Shown here: piece by piece, positions 29,335 through 39,387 of the stretch | How the letters are laid out: the number at the start of each line of letters is the position of its first letter | Position numbering within the stretch: the stretch's first letter is position 1 | Assembly: GCF_019218745.1 (NCBI RefSeq) | Contig: NZ_JAHUXA010000001.1 | Span: 744,001 to 808,000, forward strand | Source of the DNA: Enterobacter sp. ENT03 | GTDB taxonomy: Bacteria; Pseudomonadota; Gammaproteobacteria; Enterobacterales; Enterobacteriaceae | Direction of reading: 5' to 3' | Length of the DNA stretch: 64,000 nucleotides | Notes under the pieces: model-generated | What the model saw: the letters and a program-made list of their open reading frames with translations, nothing else | Told to the model about the DNA's origin: nothing | Database searches by the model: none | Made by a program: the position numbers and the translations under genes

Positions 29335-29438
29335 CTCGTCCTCACTGAGTCCTGGTAAGCCGCCACCATGACGGCTCGTGCCACAGGCATTTTGCGCGAT
29401 CAAACCATACAATTTTGCGATCAATTTCATTTAACCGA

Positions 29439-29460
29439 GTATTTGTATTGTATTTGTATT
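29439..29460. promoter_or_regulatory. Candidate MngR operator between mngA and mngR
   Basis: GTATTTGTATT occurs twice in perfect tandem (29439-29449 and 29450-29460) in the divergent promoter region. GntR-family MngR binds TGTAT-type sequences upstream of mngAB in E. coli. The tandem repeat is observed; its assignment to MngR is inferred. Confidence 0.6.
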
Positions 29461-29523
29461 GTTTACATCACCGCGGCGACGGGCATAATCGTCACTACTT
29501 GTCTGGTACAACACGAGGGATCC

Positions 29524-30240
29524 ATGAGCAGACAACCGATGTACCGCCAGATCGCCGGGGCGATCCGCGCGCAGATTGACAGCGGCGAACTGAAACCGGG
29601 GGATGCGCTGCCTACCGAGTCGGCGTTACAGGCGCAGTTTGACGTCAGCCGGGTCACGGTGCGCCAGGCGCTGAAACAGCTCACCGAGCAGGCGATCATC
29701 GAAAGCATTCAGGGCAGCGGCTCCTATGTGAAAGAAGAGCGCGTGAATTACGACATCTATCAGCTGACCAGCTTTTCGGAAAAGCTCGGCGATCGTCATG
29801 CTGATACGCACAGCGAAGTGCAGGTGTTCGAGGTGATCAAAACGGACGAGGCGCTGGCGGCGCTGTTGCAGATCGCCCCCGGAGACAAAGCCTGGCATGT
29901 GAAGCGGGTGCGTTTTATCAAGCAAAAGCCGGTGACGCTGGAAGAGACCTGGATGCCCCTCGCGCTGTTTCCCGATCTCACCTGGGAAGTGATGGAAAAC
30001 TCCAAATACTATTTTATTGAGCAGGTGAAGAAGCGGGTTATCGATCGCAGCGAGCAGGAGATCGTGCCGGTGATGCCCGACGACGAGGCGATTGCCGCGC
30101 TGGGTATCGATCCGGCCCGACCGATCCTTGAGAAGATCTCACGCGGTTTTCTGAAAGGCGGGGAAGTATTCGAATACAGCCGCAACCTGTTCAAGAGCGA
30201 CGACTATAAGTTCACGCTGGTGGCAAAACGGCGGCAATAA
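29524..30240 (+). CDS. mngR: Mannosylglycerate operon repressor MngR (GntR/HutC type)
   Basis: 238 residues (E. coli 240, also called FarR). An N-terminal GntR winged helix (about 1-70) with LPTESALQAQFDVSRVTVRQALKQL and the wing GSGSYVKEERVNYD is followed by a UTRA effector domain (about 90-235, with EETWMPLALFPDL and FEYSRNLFKSDDYKF). It is divergent from mngAB and most likely represses them. ATG 29524 is chosen; the track's upstream ATG at 29368 would read through the operator. A hairpin shared with sucD follows. Confidence 0.95.
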   Translation: MSRQPMYRQIAGAIRAQIDSGELKPGDALPTESALQAQFDVSRVTVRQALKQLTEQAIIESIQGSGSYVKEERVNYDIYQLTSFSEKLGDRHADTHSEVQVFEVIKTDEALAALLQIAPGDKAWHVKRVRFIKQKPVTLEETWMPLALFPDLTWEVMENSKYYFIEQVKKRVIDRSEQEIVPVMPDDEAIAALGIDPARPILEKISRGFLKGGEVFEYSRNLFKSDDYKFTLVAKRRQ

Positions 30241-30300
30241 AAAAGGCCATCTTGCGATGGCCAACCATGTCGAACGTTATTATTGTCTTACTGCTTTAAA
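30239..30300 (-). ncRNA. Candidate SdhX-type 3' UTR small RNA of the suc operon
   Basis: In E. coli the 3' end of the sdhCDAB-sucABCD transcript is processed into the Hfq-bound small RNA SdhX (RybD). Here the 62 nt after the sucD stop, ending in a terminator hairpin with a T run, occupy the same place. Conservation of the seed could not be checked by eye, so the call is positional. Confidence 0.4.
30240..30264 (-). terminator. Terminator of the sdh-suc operon
   Basis: GGCCATC / GATGGCC stem with a TTGC loop. On the minus strand it is followed by TTTTTT, so it terminates sucD transcription. It overlaps the end of convergent mngR, where no T run follows on the plus strand. Confidence 0.9.
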
Positions 30301-31167
30301 TCAGATGATGCTTTTCAGTGCTTCGCCGATGTCAGCCAGGCTGCGTACGGTTTTCACACCTGCGGCTTCCAGCGCGGCGAATTTCTCATCCGCCGTGCCT
30401 TTGCCGCCCGCGATGATCGCGCCAGCGTGGCCCATACGCTTGCCTTTCGGCGCGGTAACACCAGCGATGTAGCCGACCACCGGTTTGGTGACGTGATCTT
30501 TGATGTACGCCGCTGCTTCTTCTTCTGCGCTGCCGCCGATTTCACCGATCATCACGATCGCTTCGGTCTGCGGATCTTCCTGGAACAGCTTCAGGATGTC
30601 GATGAAGTTAGAGCCAGGGATCGGGTCGCCGCCGATGCCCACACAAGTGGACTGGCCGAAGCCGTAGTCGGTGGTCTGCTTAACCGCTTCATAGGTCAGC
30701 GTACCGGAGCGGGACACAATACCCACTTTACCCGGCTGGTGAATGTGGCCCGGCATGATGCCGATTTTGCATTCGCCTGGGGTGATCACACCCGGACAGT
30801 TCGGGCCGATCATGCGCACGCCTGCTTCGTCGAGCTTCACTTTCACAGTCAGCATATCCAGCGTCGGGATGCCTTCGGTAATGGTGATAATCAGCTTAAT
30901 GCCTGCATCGATGGCTTCCAGAATGGAGTCTTTGCAGAACGGTGCCGGAACGTAGATCACGGTCGCGGTTGCGCCGGTGGCTTCTACCGCTTCGCGCACG
31001 GTGTTAAACACCGGCAGGCCGAGGTGCGTGGTGCCGCCTTTGCCTGGCGTCACGCCGCCAACCATCTGCGTACCGTATGCAATCGCCTGCTCAGAGTGGA
31101 ACGTGCCCTGACTGCCGGTGAAACCCTGGCAGATCACTTTGGTATTTTTATCGATCAGAATGGACAT
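30301..31167 (-). CDS. sucD: Succinyl-CoA synthetase alpha subunit SucD
   Basis: 288 residues (E. coli 289). It carries the phosphohistidine intermediate (His near 246, in [17 protein letters not shown]) and binds CoA in the N-terminal Rossmann-like domain ([19 protein letters not shown]). With SucC it converts succinyl-CoA to succinate with ATP formation. Its ATG overlaps the sucC stop (TAATG). The C-terminus ends EALKSII, slightly shorter than E. coli. Confidence 0.98.
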   Translation of the reverse strand: MSILIDKNTKVICQGFTGSQGTFHSEQAIAYGTQMVGGVTPGKGGTTHLGLPVFNTVREAVEATGATATVIYVPAPFCKDSILEAIDAGIKLIITITEGIPTLDMLTVKVKLDEAGVRMIGPNCPGVITPGECKIGIMPGHIHQPGKVGIVSRSGTLTYEAVKQTTDYGFGQSTCVGIGGDPIPGSNFIDILKLFQEDPQTEAIVMIGEIGGSAEEEAAAYIKDHVTKPVVGYIAGVTAPKGKRMGHAGAIIAGGKGTADEKFAALEAAGVKTVRSLADIGEALKSII

Positions 31168-32333
31168 TATTTCCCCTCCACTGCGGCAACAACCTGCTGT
31201 GCTGCATCCGTCAGACTTTTCGCTGCAATAATATTGAGGCCGCTGTCAGCCAGTTTTTTCGCGCCCAGTTCGGCGTTGTTACCTTCCAGACGAACCACGA
31301 CCGGCACGTTCACACCCACTTCTTCAACCGCACCGATGATGCCGTCAGCGATCAGGTCGCAACGCACGATACCGCCGAAAATGTTTACCAGAACGGCTTT
31401 CACTTTGTCGTCAGAGAGGATGATTTTAAACGCTTCGGTTACGCGCTCTTTGGTCGCGCCGCCGCCTACGTCGAGGAAGTTAGCCGGTTCGCCGCCGTGC
31501 AGCTTAACGATGTCCATGGTGCCCATTGCCAGACCCGCACCGTTCACCATGCAGCCGATGTTGCCATCAAGCGCCACATAGTTCAGCTCCCACTGTGCCG
31601 CCTGAGATTCACGGGCGTCTTCCTGAGAGTGGTCACGCATTTCGCGCAGATCCGGCTGGCGGAACAGGGCATTACCGTCGGCGCCCAGTTTACCGTCGAG
31701 GCAAATCAGATCGCCCTGAGTGGTGATCACCAGCGGGTTGATTTCGATCAGCGCCAGATCGCGCTCAAGGAAGATATTCGCCAGACCCATGAAAATCTTG
31801 GTGAACTGCTGAACCTGTTTACCTTCCAGACCCAGTTTGAACGCCAGTTCGCGTCCCTGATACGGCATCGGGCCGGCCAGCGGATCCAGTGCCACTTTGT
31901 GGATCAGGTGCGGGGTTTCTTCCGCCACTTTTTCAATTTCCACGCCACCTTCGGTGGACGCCATGAACACCACGCGACGGGAGCTGCGATCCACTACCGC
32001 GCCGAGATACAGTTCTTTGTCGATGTCGGTTGCGGCTTCCACCAGGATCTGGTTAACCGGCTGACCGTGGGCATCTGTCTGATAGGTCACCAGACGCTTG
32101 CCCAGCCAGTGCTCAGCAAACGCGCGGATCTCTTCTTTACTTTTCACCACTTTCACACCGCCCGCTTTACCGCGGCCACCAGCGTGAACCTGACATTTTA
32201 CCACCCACGGACCGGCACCGATTTTAGATGCGGCTTCTTCGGCTTCACGCGGGGTATTGCAGGCATAGCCTACCGGTGCGGGTAAGCCATAGCGGGCAAA
32301 TAGCTGTTTTGCCTGGTATTCATGTAAGTTCAT
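31167..32333 (-). CDS. sucC: Succinyl-CoA synthetase beta subunit SucC
   Basis: 388 residues as in E. coli. An ATP-grasp domain (about 1-240; [20 protein letters not shown] at the start) binds nucleotide. A C-terminal ligase-CoA domain (about 245-388) carries the [18 protein letters not shown] motif that faces the phosphohistidine of SucD. Cytoplasmic, part of the TCA cycle. A REP element separates it from sucB. Confidence 0.98.
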   Translation of the reverse strand: MNLHEYQAKQLFARYGLPAPVGYACNTPREAEEAASKIGAGPWVVKCQVHAGGRGKAGGVKVVKSKEEIRAFAEHWLGKRLVTYQTDAHGQPVNQILVEAATDIDKELYLGAVVDRSSRRVVFMASTEGGVEIEKVAEETPHLIHKVALDPLAGPMPYQGRELAFKLGLEGKQVQQFTKIFMGLANIFLERDLALIEINPLVITTQGDLICLDGKLGADGNALFRQPDLREMRDHSQEDARESQAAQWELNYVALDGNIGCMVNGAGLAMGTMDIVKLHGGEPANFLDVGGGATKERVTEAFKIILSDDKVKAVLVNIFGGIVRCDLIADGIIGAVEEVGVNVPVVVRLEGNNAELGAKKLADSGLNIIAAKSLTDAAQQVVAAVEGK

Positions 32334-32371
32334 CAGTTCTATCCACTTTTCAGGTAATCGTTTTTGTACCC

Positions 32372-32425
32372 GTAGGCCTGATAAGACGCGCCAGAGGGCG
32401 GCGTAACCGCCTTATCCGGCCTACA
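32372..32425. repeat. REP-type palindrome between sucB and sucC
   Basis: GTAGGCCTGATAAG and CTTATCCGGCCTAC form long arms around a GC-rich centre (GGGCGGCGTAACCGC). It lies within the transcribed sucB-sucC gap and uses the GGATAAG variant of REP rather than the GCCCGGC variant seen elsewhere in the window. Confidence 0.8.
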
Positions 32426-32446
32426 GGGCAGGTAATATGCTAATTA

Positions 32447-33685
32447 CTACACGTCCAGCAGCAGACGTGTCGGATCTTCCAGCAGCTCTTTAATGGCCAC
32501 CAGGAAGCTCACCGATTCACGGCCATCGATCAGGCGGTGATCGTAGGACAGCGCCAGATACATCATCGGCAGGATTTCCACCTTGCCATCCACCGCCATC
32601 GGGCGATCTTTAATGGCGTGCATACCCAGAATGGCGCTCTGCGGCGGGTTGATGATCGGCGTGGACATCAGCGAACCGAACACACCACCGTTGGTGATGG
32701 TGAAGTTACCGCCAGTCAGATCCTCAACGGTCAGTTTGCCGTCACGACCTTTCACCGCCAGTTCTTTGATGCGTTTTTCGATGTCGGCCATGCCCAGCGC
32801 GTCAACGTCACGCAGCACTGGCGTTACCAGACCACGCGGCGTGGATACCGCCATGCTGACGTCGAAATAGTTGTGGTACACCACATCATCGCCGTCGATA
32901 GAGGCATTCACTTCCGGGAAGCGTTTCAGGGCTTCCACCACCGCTTTCACGTAGAAAGACATAAAGCCCAGACGGATGCCGTGACGTTTTTCGAAGGCGT
33001 CACCGTACTGCTTACGCAGATCCATAATCGGCTTCATGTTGACTTCGTTGAACGTGGTCAGCATGGCGGTAGAGTTTTTCGCTTCCAGCAGACGCTCGGC
33101 CACGCGCTTACGCAGACGGGTCATCGGCACACGTTTTTCTGAGCGGTTGCCCAGTGCCGGAGCAGGCTGGGATGGCGCGCTGGCCGGAGCCTGAGCCGCC
33201 GGTGCTTTTTCTTCTTTCGCCGCAGGCGCTTTCGCCAGATGTTTTTCCACATCTTCACGGGTCAGACGACCGCCAACACCAGTGCCTTTGATTGCACCCG
33301 CGTCAAGGCCATGCTCGGCCAGCAGGCGACGGATCGCCGGGCTTAAGGCCTCGTTATTCTGTTCTTCCAGGGAAGCCTGCTGGCGCTGAGCCGGTGTAGA
33401 CTCGTTGCTGTCAGACTTCGCGCTGCTCTCTTTGCCAGCGCTGTTGCCTTCACGCAGACGGCCCAGGATCTGGCGGGACGTGACTGTCGTCCCTTCTTCT
33501 TCGAGCACAGCATCGAGGATGCCGTCCGCTGATGCCGGTACTTCCAGTACCACTTTGTCAGTTTCGATTTCTACCAGCACTTCATCACGGGTAACCGCAT
33601 CGCCTGGTTTTTTGTGCCAGGTCGCAACAGTCGCGTCAGCAACGGACTCAGGCAGGTCGGGAACAAGAATATCTACGCTACTCAT
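32447..33685 (-). CDS. sucB: Dihydrolipoyl succinyltransferase SucB (E2o)
   Basis: 412 residues (E. coli 405). Core of the 2-oxoglutarate dehydrogenase complex. An N-terminal lipoyl domain (about 1-80) has the modified Lys in [14 protein letters not shown] peripheral subunit-binding domain follows near 112-150 ([22 protein letters not shown]). An Ala/Pro linker ([20 protein letters not shown]) accounts for most of the extra length. The catalytic domain has [11 protein letters not shown] near the C-terminus. 14 bp after sucA. Confidence 0.98.
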   Translation of the reverse strand: MSSVDILVPDLPESVADATVATWHKKPGDAVTRDEVLVEIETDKVVLEVPASADGILDAVLEEEGTTVTSRQILGRLREGNSAGKESSAKSDSNESTPAQRQQASLEEQNNEALSPAIRRLLAEHGLDAGAIKGTGVGGRLTREDVEKHLAKAPAAKEEKAPAAQAPASAPSQPAPALGNRSEKRVPMTRLRKRVAERLLEAKNSTAMLTTFNEVNMKPIMDLRKQYGDAFEKRHGIRLGFMSFYVKAVVEALKRFPEVNASIDGDDVVYHNYFDVSMAVSTPRGLVTPVLRDVDALGMADIEKRIKELAVKGRDGKLTVEDLTGGNFTITNGGVFGSLMSTPIINPPQSAILGMHAIKDRPMAVDGKVEILPMMYLALSYDHRLIDGRESVSFLVAIKELLEDPTRLLLDV

Positions 33686-33699
33686 TATTTATCCTTTAA

Positions 33700-36507
33700 T
33701 TAATCGACGTTCAGCGCGTCATTGACCAGATCTTGCTGCTGTTTCTGGTGAACGGACATATACCCTACCGCCGGCGAGGCGGAGGCCGGACGACCTGCAT
33801 AACGCAGACCGGACCCAAACGGAATCACTTCACGGAAATGATGCTGGCTGCAGTACCATGCGCCCTGGTTCAGCGGCTCTTCCTGGCACCAGACAAAATC
33901 ATGCACGTGGGCATAAGATTTTAATGTTTCCTGCACCGCCTGGTGCGGGAACGGATACAACTGTTCGATACGGATGATGGCCACGTTTTTCTGGTCGTTC
34001 TTACGACGTTGTTCAAGCAGGTCGTAATAAACCTTACCAGAACAAAGCACTACCCGCTTCACGCCCTGCGGATCAATATCATCGATCTCACCAATGGCGG
34101 GGAGGAAGGTTCCGTTCGCCAGTTCGTCAAGGCTGGACACCGCCAGCGGATGACGCAGCAGCGATTTCGGTGACATCACCACCAGCGGACGGCGCATACC
34201 ACGCAGCGCCTGACGGCGGATCATGTGGTACACCTGTGCAGGCGTGGACGGTACGCACACCTGCATGTTTTGTTCCGCACACAGTTGCAGATAACGCTCC
34301 AGACGTGCTGAGGAGTGTTCCGGGCCTTGACCTTCATAGCCGTGCGGCAGCAGCATCACCAGACCGCACATACGGCCCCATTTCTGCTCGCCGGAGCTGA
34401 TGAACTGGTCGATAACCACTTGCGCACCGTTAGCGAAGTCGCCGAACTGCGCTTCCCAGATGGTCAGCGTGCGCGGTTCCGCCGTGGCATAACCGTATTC
34501 GAACGCCAGCACCGCTTCTTCAGACAGCACGGAGTCCCAGACACGGAAAGTACCCTGTGAATTATGCACGTGGTGCAGCGGCGTCCAGGTGGAGCCGTTG
34601 GTCTGGTTGTGGATCACCGCATGACGGTGGAAGAAGGTGCCGCGACCGGCATCTTCACCGGACAGACGAACAGAAATGCCTTCATCAACCAGCGTCGCAT
34701 AAGCGAGGTTTTCCGCGCCGCCCCAGTCAAAGAGCTTCTCACCGGCAGCCATTGCCAGACGATCGCCATAAATCTTCGCCACGCGGGACTGCATTTCGAT
34801 GGCATCCGGCACCGTGCTGATACGCTTCGCCAGCTCCTGCAGACGCTTCATCTCCACCTTGTTCGGGTAGCTTTCGTCCCAGTCATGGTTGAGATACGGC
34901 GACCAGGTGAACGAATGCATGTTCATCGGACGGTATTCTTTAACTACGCACTCACCCGCATCGAGCATGTCACGGTAGAGATTGACCATTTCGGTGGCAT
35001 CTTCCAGCGTAACGACCTTCTCCTGCTCCAGCTTGTCGGCGTAAATTTTACGCGGCGTCGGGTGTTTTTTGATTTTCTGGTACATCAGCGGCTGGGTTGC
35101 GCTCGGCTCGTCGGCTTCGTTATGGCCGTGACGGCGGTAGCACACCAGGTCGATAAACACGTCGCGCTTAAAGGTGTTACGGAATTCCAGCGCCACGCGG
35201 GTCACGAAGGCAACAGCTTCCGGATCGTCGGCGTTAACGTGGAAAATCGGTGCCTGTACCATTTTGCCGATGTCAGTACAGTACGGGGTGGAACGGGCAT
35301 CCAGCGGGTTAGAGGTGGTGAAGCCCACCTGGTTGTTAATCACGATACGTACAGTACCGCCAACTTCATAACCCCGCGCTTTCGACATGTTCAGGGTTTC
35401 CTGAACGACGCCCTGCCCGGTAACCGCCGCATCGCCATGAATGGTGATCGGCAGCACTTTATTGCTGGAAGGCTCGTCCAGACGATCCAGACGGGCGCGT
35501 ACAGAACCCATGACTACCGGGCTGACGATCTCCAGGTGTGACGGGTTAAACGCCAGCGCCAGGTGCACCAGGCCGCCTTCGGTTTCGATGTCCGAGGAGA
35601 AGCCCATGTGATATTTCACATCGCCCGTACCCAGATGTTCTTTATGTTTACCGGCGAATTCGTCGAACAGATCCTGGGATTTTTTACCCAGCACGTTGAT
35701 CAGCACGTTCAGGCGTCCGCGGTGCGCCATACCCAGCACCACTTCGCGCGTGCCGCTCTTACCGGCATGACGGATCATCTCTTTGAGCATCGGCACCAGC
35801 GCGTCGCCGCCTTCCAGCGAGAAGCGTTTCGCACCGGGGAATTTCGCCCCCAGATAGCGCTCCATCCCTTCTGCTGCGGTCAGTTCGCTGAGGAAGCGTT
35901 TTTTCTCTTCGGCGGTAAAGATGCCATGACCTGCCGCCGATTCGATACGCTGCTGGATCCAGCGTTTCTCTTCGGTGCTGGTGATGTGCATGTATTCCGC
36001 ACCCACCGAACCGCAATAGGTCTGTTTCAGCGCCTCTAACAGCTCGCCGAGTTTCATGGTGTCTTTGCCGAAGGCAAAGGATCCCACATTGAAACTTTCT
36101 TCCAGATCAGCGTCGGTCAGGTCGTGATAATCAAGAGAGAGATCGGCCACGCGCTCTTGTTTCCACAGTCCCAGCGGATCGAGATTCGCATGCTGGTGCC
36201 CGCGGAAGCGGTAGGCGTTGATCAATTGCAGGACTTTAACCTGCTTCACGTTGGTGTCAGGGTCAGAAACTGAAGAGGTATAACGTGAGGCATCCTTCGC
36301 GAGACGACGGAAATAATCACGTGTTTTGGAATGGAATTGATCCGGTTTGATACCGGTCACCGGTAGCTGCTGGAACATGGAGCGCCAGTTTTCATCTACC
36401 GAATCAGGATCGGTTAAGAAGTCTTCATAGAGCTGTTCTATCCAGCTCTGGTTGGAGCCAGAGAGGTAAGAAGAGTCCAGCCAGGCTTTCATTGCGCCGT
36501 TCTGCAT
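33700..36507 (-). CDS. sucA: 2-oxoglutarate dehydrogenase E1 component SucA
   Basis: 935 residues (E. coli 933). A thiamine diphosphate enzyme that decarboxylates 2-oxoglutarate and passes the succinyl group to SucB. The start MQNGAMKAWLDSSYLSG fits the family. Thiamine and substrate motifs include GMAHRGRLNVL (near 260), TIHGDAAVTGQGVVQE and GEDAGRGTFFHRHAVIHNQ. C-terminal transketolase-like domains are intact. It begins the suc segment, separated from sdhB by 380 bp holding repeats. Confidence 0.98.
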   Translation of the reverse strand: MQNGAMKAWLDSSYLSGSNQSWIEQLYEDFLTDPDSVDENWRSMFQQLPVTGIKPDQFHSKTRDYFRRLAKDASRYTSSVSDPDTNVKQVKVLQLINAYRFRGHQHANLDPLGLWKQERVADLSLDYHDLTDADLEESFNVGSFAFGKDTMKLGELLEALKQTYCGSVGAEYMHITSTEEKRWIQQRIESAAGHGIFTAEEKKRFLSELTAAEGMERYLGAKFPGAKRFSLEGGDALVPMLKEMIRHAGKSGTREVVLGMAHRGRLNVLINVLGKKSQDLFDEFAGKHKEHLGTGDVKYHMGFSSDIETEGGLVHLALAFNPSHLEIVSPVVMGSVRARLDRLDEPSSNKVLPITIHGDAAVTGQGVVQETLNMSKARGYEVGGTVRIVINNQVGFTTSNPLDARSTPYCTDIGKMVQAPIFHVNADDPEAVAFVTRVALEFRNTFKRDVFIDLVCYRRHGHNEADEPSATQPLMYQKIKKHPTPRKIYADKLEQEKVVTLEDATEMVNLYRDMLDAGECVVKEYRPMNMHSFTWSPYLNHDWDESYPNKVEMKRLQELAKRISTVPDAIEMQSRVAKIYGDRLAMAAGEKLFDWGGAENLAYATLVDEGISVRLSGEDAGRGTFFHRHAVIHNQTNGSTWTPLHHVHNSQGTFRVWDSVLSEEAVLAFEYGYATAEPRTLTIWEAQFGDFANGAQVVIDQFISSGEQKWGRMCGLVMLLPHGYEGQGPEHSSARLERYLQLCAEQNMQVCVPSTPAQVYHMIRRQALRGMRRPLVVMSPKSLLRHPLAVSSLDELANGTFLPAIGEIDDIDPQGVKRVVLCSGKVYYDLLEQRRKNDQKNVAIIRIEQLYPFPHQAVQETLKSYAHVHDFVWCQEEPLNQGAWYCSQHHFREVIPFGSGLRYAGRPASASPAVGYMSVHQKQQQDLVNDALNVD

Positions 36508-36621
36508 CGTGATCCCTTAAGCATTGGTATGCTTATTCGCCGTGGATAACTACACCGTACACCGTGAGGGGCACGTACCAGGGTTCACTTGCGAGCTCTT
36601 TTCACTGAGTTGGCCCGCGAA

Positions 36622-36795
36622 GGAACCTTTAAAAACTGTCTAATAATCTTCGCTGTTCTGGCTGCGACTGCGTTGCAACCTTCACTCACGCCGGTCACAT
36701 AGTTCGCTATGCTCCCGGTGATTCGTTCTGGTTGCGCCTTGTCTCGCCCAGAACATCTCGATTATTTCTGTATGTGGCAGTTTTTAGAGGTTTCC
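36622..36795. repeat. 174-bp imperfect inverted repeat between sdhB and sucA
   Basis: The ends GGAACCTTTAAAAACTG and CAGTTTTTAGAGGTTTCC are near-perfect inverted copies. Moving inward, AATAATC pairs with GATTATT, TTCTGG with CCAGAA, GCAACC with GGTTGC, and CGCCGGT with CCCGGTG around AGTTCGCTATG. It contains no ORF. The structure is that of a MITE or large hairpin repeat; I do not recognise a named family and cannot count copies elsewhere. Confidence 0.75.
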
Positions 36796-36811
36796 TGCAT
36801 TTCACTCTGTT

Positions 36812-36879
36812 TTGCCCACTGGCACTGCGTTTACCGGGCCTACGTAAAGGTAGGCCGGATAAGCGCAGCGCCATCCGGC
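36812..36879. repeat. REP pair (BIME) after sdhB
   Basis: A degenerate unit ending TACCGGGCCTAC (to 36843) faces GTAGGCCGGATAAGCGCAG to CATCCGGC (36850-36879). It lies just after the sdhB stop, in the sdhB-sucA gap, and may stabilise the upstream mRNA. Confidence 0.82.
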
Positions 36880-36887
36880 AATCTTAC

Positions 36888-37604
36888 TTACGCACTACGT
36901 TGCAGCAGCATCGACTTAATATGGCCGATGGCGCGCGTCGGGTTCAGCCCCTTCGGACACACACTGACGCAGTTCATAATGCTATGGCAGCGGAATACGC
37001 TGAAAGCATCGCTCAGCCCGTCGAGGCGCTGGTCGGTTTGGGTATCGCGGCTGTCGATCAGGAAGCGATACGCCGCCAGCAGACCCGCCGGGCCGATGAA
37101 CTTGTCCGGGTTCCACCAGAATGACGGACAGGATGTGGAGCAGCATGCACAGAGAATACACTCGTACAGCCCGTCCAGTTTTTCACGCTGCTCTGGCGAC
37201 TGAAGATGCTCGCGAGCTGGCGGATTTTGTCCATTATTCAACAAGTAAGGCTTAATCTTCTCATATTGAGCATAGAATTGCCCCATGTCCACCACCAGAT
37301 CGCGAACCACCGGTAAACCTGGCAGCGGGCGGATGACGATTTTTTTGCTGCCGTTACCCAGCGCCGAAATCGGCGTGATGCAGGCGAGGCCATTCTTGCC
37401 GTTCATGTTCAGACCGTCGGAGCCGCACACGCCTTCACGGCATGAACGACGAAACGCCAGCGTCGGATCTTTTTCTTTCAGCTGCATCAGCGCATCGAGC
37501 AGCATCATGTCGCGGCCTTCTTCGCCTTCCAGGGTGTAATCCTGCATATGCGGCGCGTCGTCGACATCCGGGTTATAACGATAAATCGAAAATTCGAGTT
37601 TCAT
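36888..37604 (-). CDS. sdhB: Succinate dehydrogenase iron-sulfur subunit SdhB
   Basis: 238 residues as in E. coli. It relays electrons from the FAD of SdhA to ubiquinone through three clusters: [2Fe-2S] in CREGVCGSDG (about 55-75), [4Fe-4S] in CILCACCSTSCP (about 149-160) and [3Fe-4S] in CHSIMNCVSVCPKGLNP (about 206-222). Peripheral inner-membrane protein on the cytoplasmic side. It follows sdhA by 16 bp. Confidence 0.98.
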   Translation of the reverse strand: MKLEFSIYRYNPDVDDAPHMQDYTLEGEEGRDMMLLDALMQLKEKDPTLAFRRSCREGVCGSDGLNMNGKNGLACITPISALGNGSKKIVIRPLPGLPVVRDLVVDMGQFYAQYEKIKPYLLNNGQNPPAREHLQSPEQREKLDGLYECILCACCSTSCPSFWWNPDKFIGPAGLLAAYRFLIDSRDTQTDQRLDGLSDAFSVFRCHSIMNCVSVCPKGLNPTRAIGHIKSMLLQRSA

Positions 37605-37620
37605 TTTTCCTGACTCCGCA

Positions 37621-39387
37621 TTAGTAAGTACGAATCTTCGGCGGGAATGCCGGACGCAGTTTCGGTTCCATATTGACGGCTCGACGCGTCATGGATTCCG
37701 ATTCAGGCAGATACAGGGAGTGGCACAGCCAGTTTTCGTCGTCACGATCCGGGAAGTCAAAGCGGCTATGCGCCCCGCGGCTTTCGGTACGGAAGTTCGC
37801 CGAAACCGCCGTGGCAAACGCCGTTTCCATCAGGTTATCCAGTTCAAGGCACTCAACACGCTGGGTGTTGAAGTCGCTGGAGGTATCGTCCAGACGGGCA
37901 TTTTTCAGACGCTCGCGGATCTCTTTTAGCTGCTCCAGCCCTTTCGCCATCGCATCCCCTTCGCGGAAGACCGAGAAGTTATGCTGCATACATTCCTGAA
38001 GCGCTTTACGGATGGACACCGGATCTTCACCGCTACGGGTGTTGTTCCAGCGATTGACGCGCGTCAGAGAAGCGTCAATGTCGGATTCGCTGGCATCGCG
38101 CAGGGCACCCTGCTCGACGATAGATTCCTGTAAGTGCAGACCCGCCGCGCGACCAAACACCACCAGATCCAGCAGCGAGTTGCCGCCCAAGCGGTTAGCG
38201 CCGTGTACCGATACGCAGGCGATTTCACCTACCGCGAACAGACCCGGGATCACCACGTCTTCGCCCTGGGCGTTAACGGTCAGCGCCTGGCCGGTCACTT
38301 TGGTCGGAATACCGCCCATCATGTAGTGGCAGGTCGGGATCACCGGGATCGGCTCTTTCACCGGATCGACGTGAGCAAAGGTACGGGAAAGTTCCAGAAT
38401 GCCCGGCAGACGGGATTCCAGAACGTCTTTACCCAGATGGTCGAGCTTCAGTTTCGCGTGCGGACCCCACGGACCGTCGCAGCCGCGACCTTCGCGGATT
38501 TCGATCATGATGGAACGCGCCACCACGTCACGACCCGCCAGGTCTTTGGCGTTCGGCGCATAACGCTCCATGAAGCGCTCGCCGTGTTTGTTCAACAGAT
38601 AACCGCCTTCACCACGGCAGCCTTCGGTGACCAGCACACCCGCGCCGGCGATACCGGTCGGGTGGAACTGCCACATTTCCATATCCTGCACCGGTACACC
38701 GGCACGCAGCGCCATGCCAACACCGTCGCCGGTATTGATGTGGGCGTTGGTGGTGGACTGGTAAATACGGCCTGCACCGCCGGTCGCCAGCACGGTCGCG
38801 CGGGCTTTGAAGTAAACGACTTCACCGGTTTCAATACACAGCGCCGTACAACCCACCACGGCACCGTCCTGGTTTTTCACCAGATCAAGGGCATACCACT
38901 CGGAAAAAATGGTGGTGTGGTTTTTCAGGTTCTGCTGATAAAGCGTATGCAACAGCGCGTGACCGGTACGGTCAGCCGCTGCGGCGGTACGTGCCGCCTG
39001 CTCGCCGCCGAAGTTCTTCGACTGGCCGCCAAACGGACGTTGATAGATAGAGCCATCTTCCAGACGGGAGAACGGCAGACCCATATGTTCCAGCTCCAGA
39101 ATCGCTTCCGGGCCGGTTTTACACATATATTCAATGGCGTCCTGGTCACCGATATAGTCGGAACCTTTCACCGTGTCGTACATGTGCCATTCCCAGTTAT
39201 CTTCATGGGTGTTACCCAGCGCAACGGTAATACCGCCCTGCGCAGATACGGTGTGGGAACGGGTCGGGAATACTTTGGAGAGCAGCGCACAGGTCTGGCC
39301 GCTCTGGGAAATTTGTAGCGCCGCGCGCATACCTGCGCCACCGGCTCCGATGACGACTGCATCAAACTCTCTGACTGGTAAATTCAT
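37621..39387 (-). CDS. sdhA: Succinate dehydrogenase flavoprotein SdhA
   Basis: 588 residues as in E. coli. It oxidises succinate to fumarate with covalently bound FAD. Dinucleotide motif [14 protein letters not shown] (about 10-23), FAD-linked His45 in [10 protein letters not shown], and active-site motifs [21 protein letters not shown] and [14 protein letters not shown] are present. ATG 39387 ([11 protein letters not shown]) overlaps the sdhD stop (TGATG); the in-frame ATG at 39399 is not supported by homology. Confidence 0.98.
   Translation of the reverse strand: MNLPVREFDAVVIGAGGAGMRAALQISQSGQTCALLSKVFPTRSHTVSAQGGITVALGNTHEDNWEWHMYDTVKGSDYIGDQDAIEYMCKTGPEAILELEHMGLPFSRLEDGSIYQRPFGGQSKNFGGEQAARTAAAADRTGHALLHTLYQQNLKNHTTIFSEWYALDLVKNQDGAVVGCTALCIETGEVVYFKARATVLATGGAGRIYQSTTNAHINTGDGVGMALRAGVPVQDMEMWQFHPTGIAGAGVLVTEGCRGEGGYLLNKHGERFMERYAPNAKDLAGRDVVARSIMIEIREGRGCDGPWGPHAKLKLDHLGKDVLESRLPGILELSRTFAHVDPVKEPIPVIPTCHYMMGGIPTKVTGQALTVNAQGEDVVIPGLFAVGEIACVSVHGANRLGGNSLLDLVVFGRAAGLHLQESIVEQGALRDASESDIDASLTRVNRWNNTRSGEDPVSIRKALQECMQHNFSVFREGDAMAKGLEQLKEIRERLKNARLDDTSSDFNTQRVECLELDNLMETAFATAVSANFRTESRGAHSRFDFPDRDDENWLCHSLYLPESESMTRRAVNMEPKLRPAFPPKIRTY

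Noticed and set aside
29335-29430. N-terminal extension of MngA from ATG 29430
   Set aside because: The extension (MKLIAKLYGL...) has no family support and lies in the divergent control region, while ATG 29334 has a good GAGG ribosome site.
30283-31581. A 432-codon plus-strand ORF opposite sucD and sucC
   Set aside because: Antisense shadow of two complete genes; it even crosses their junction.
38134-39318. A 394-codon plus-strand ORF opposite sdhA
   Set aside because: Antisense to a complete SdhA gene with all FAD motifs; no start signal and no recognisable domain.
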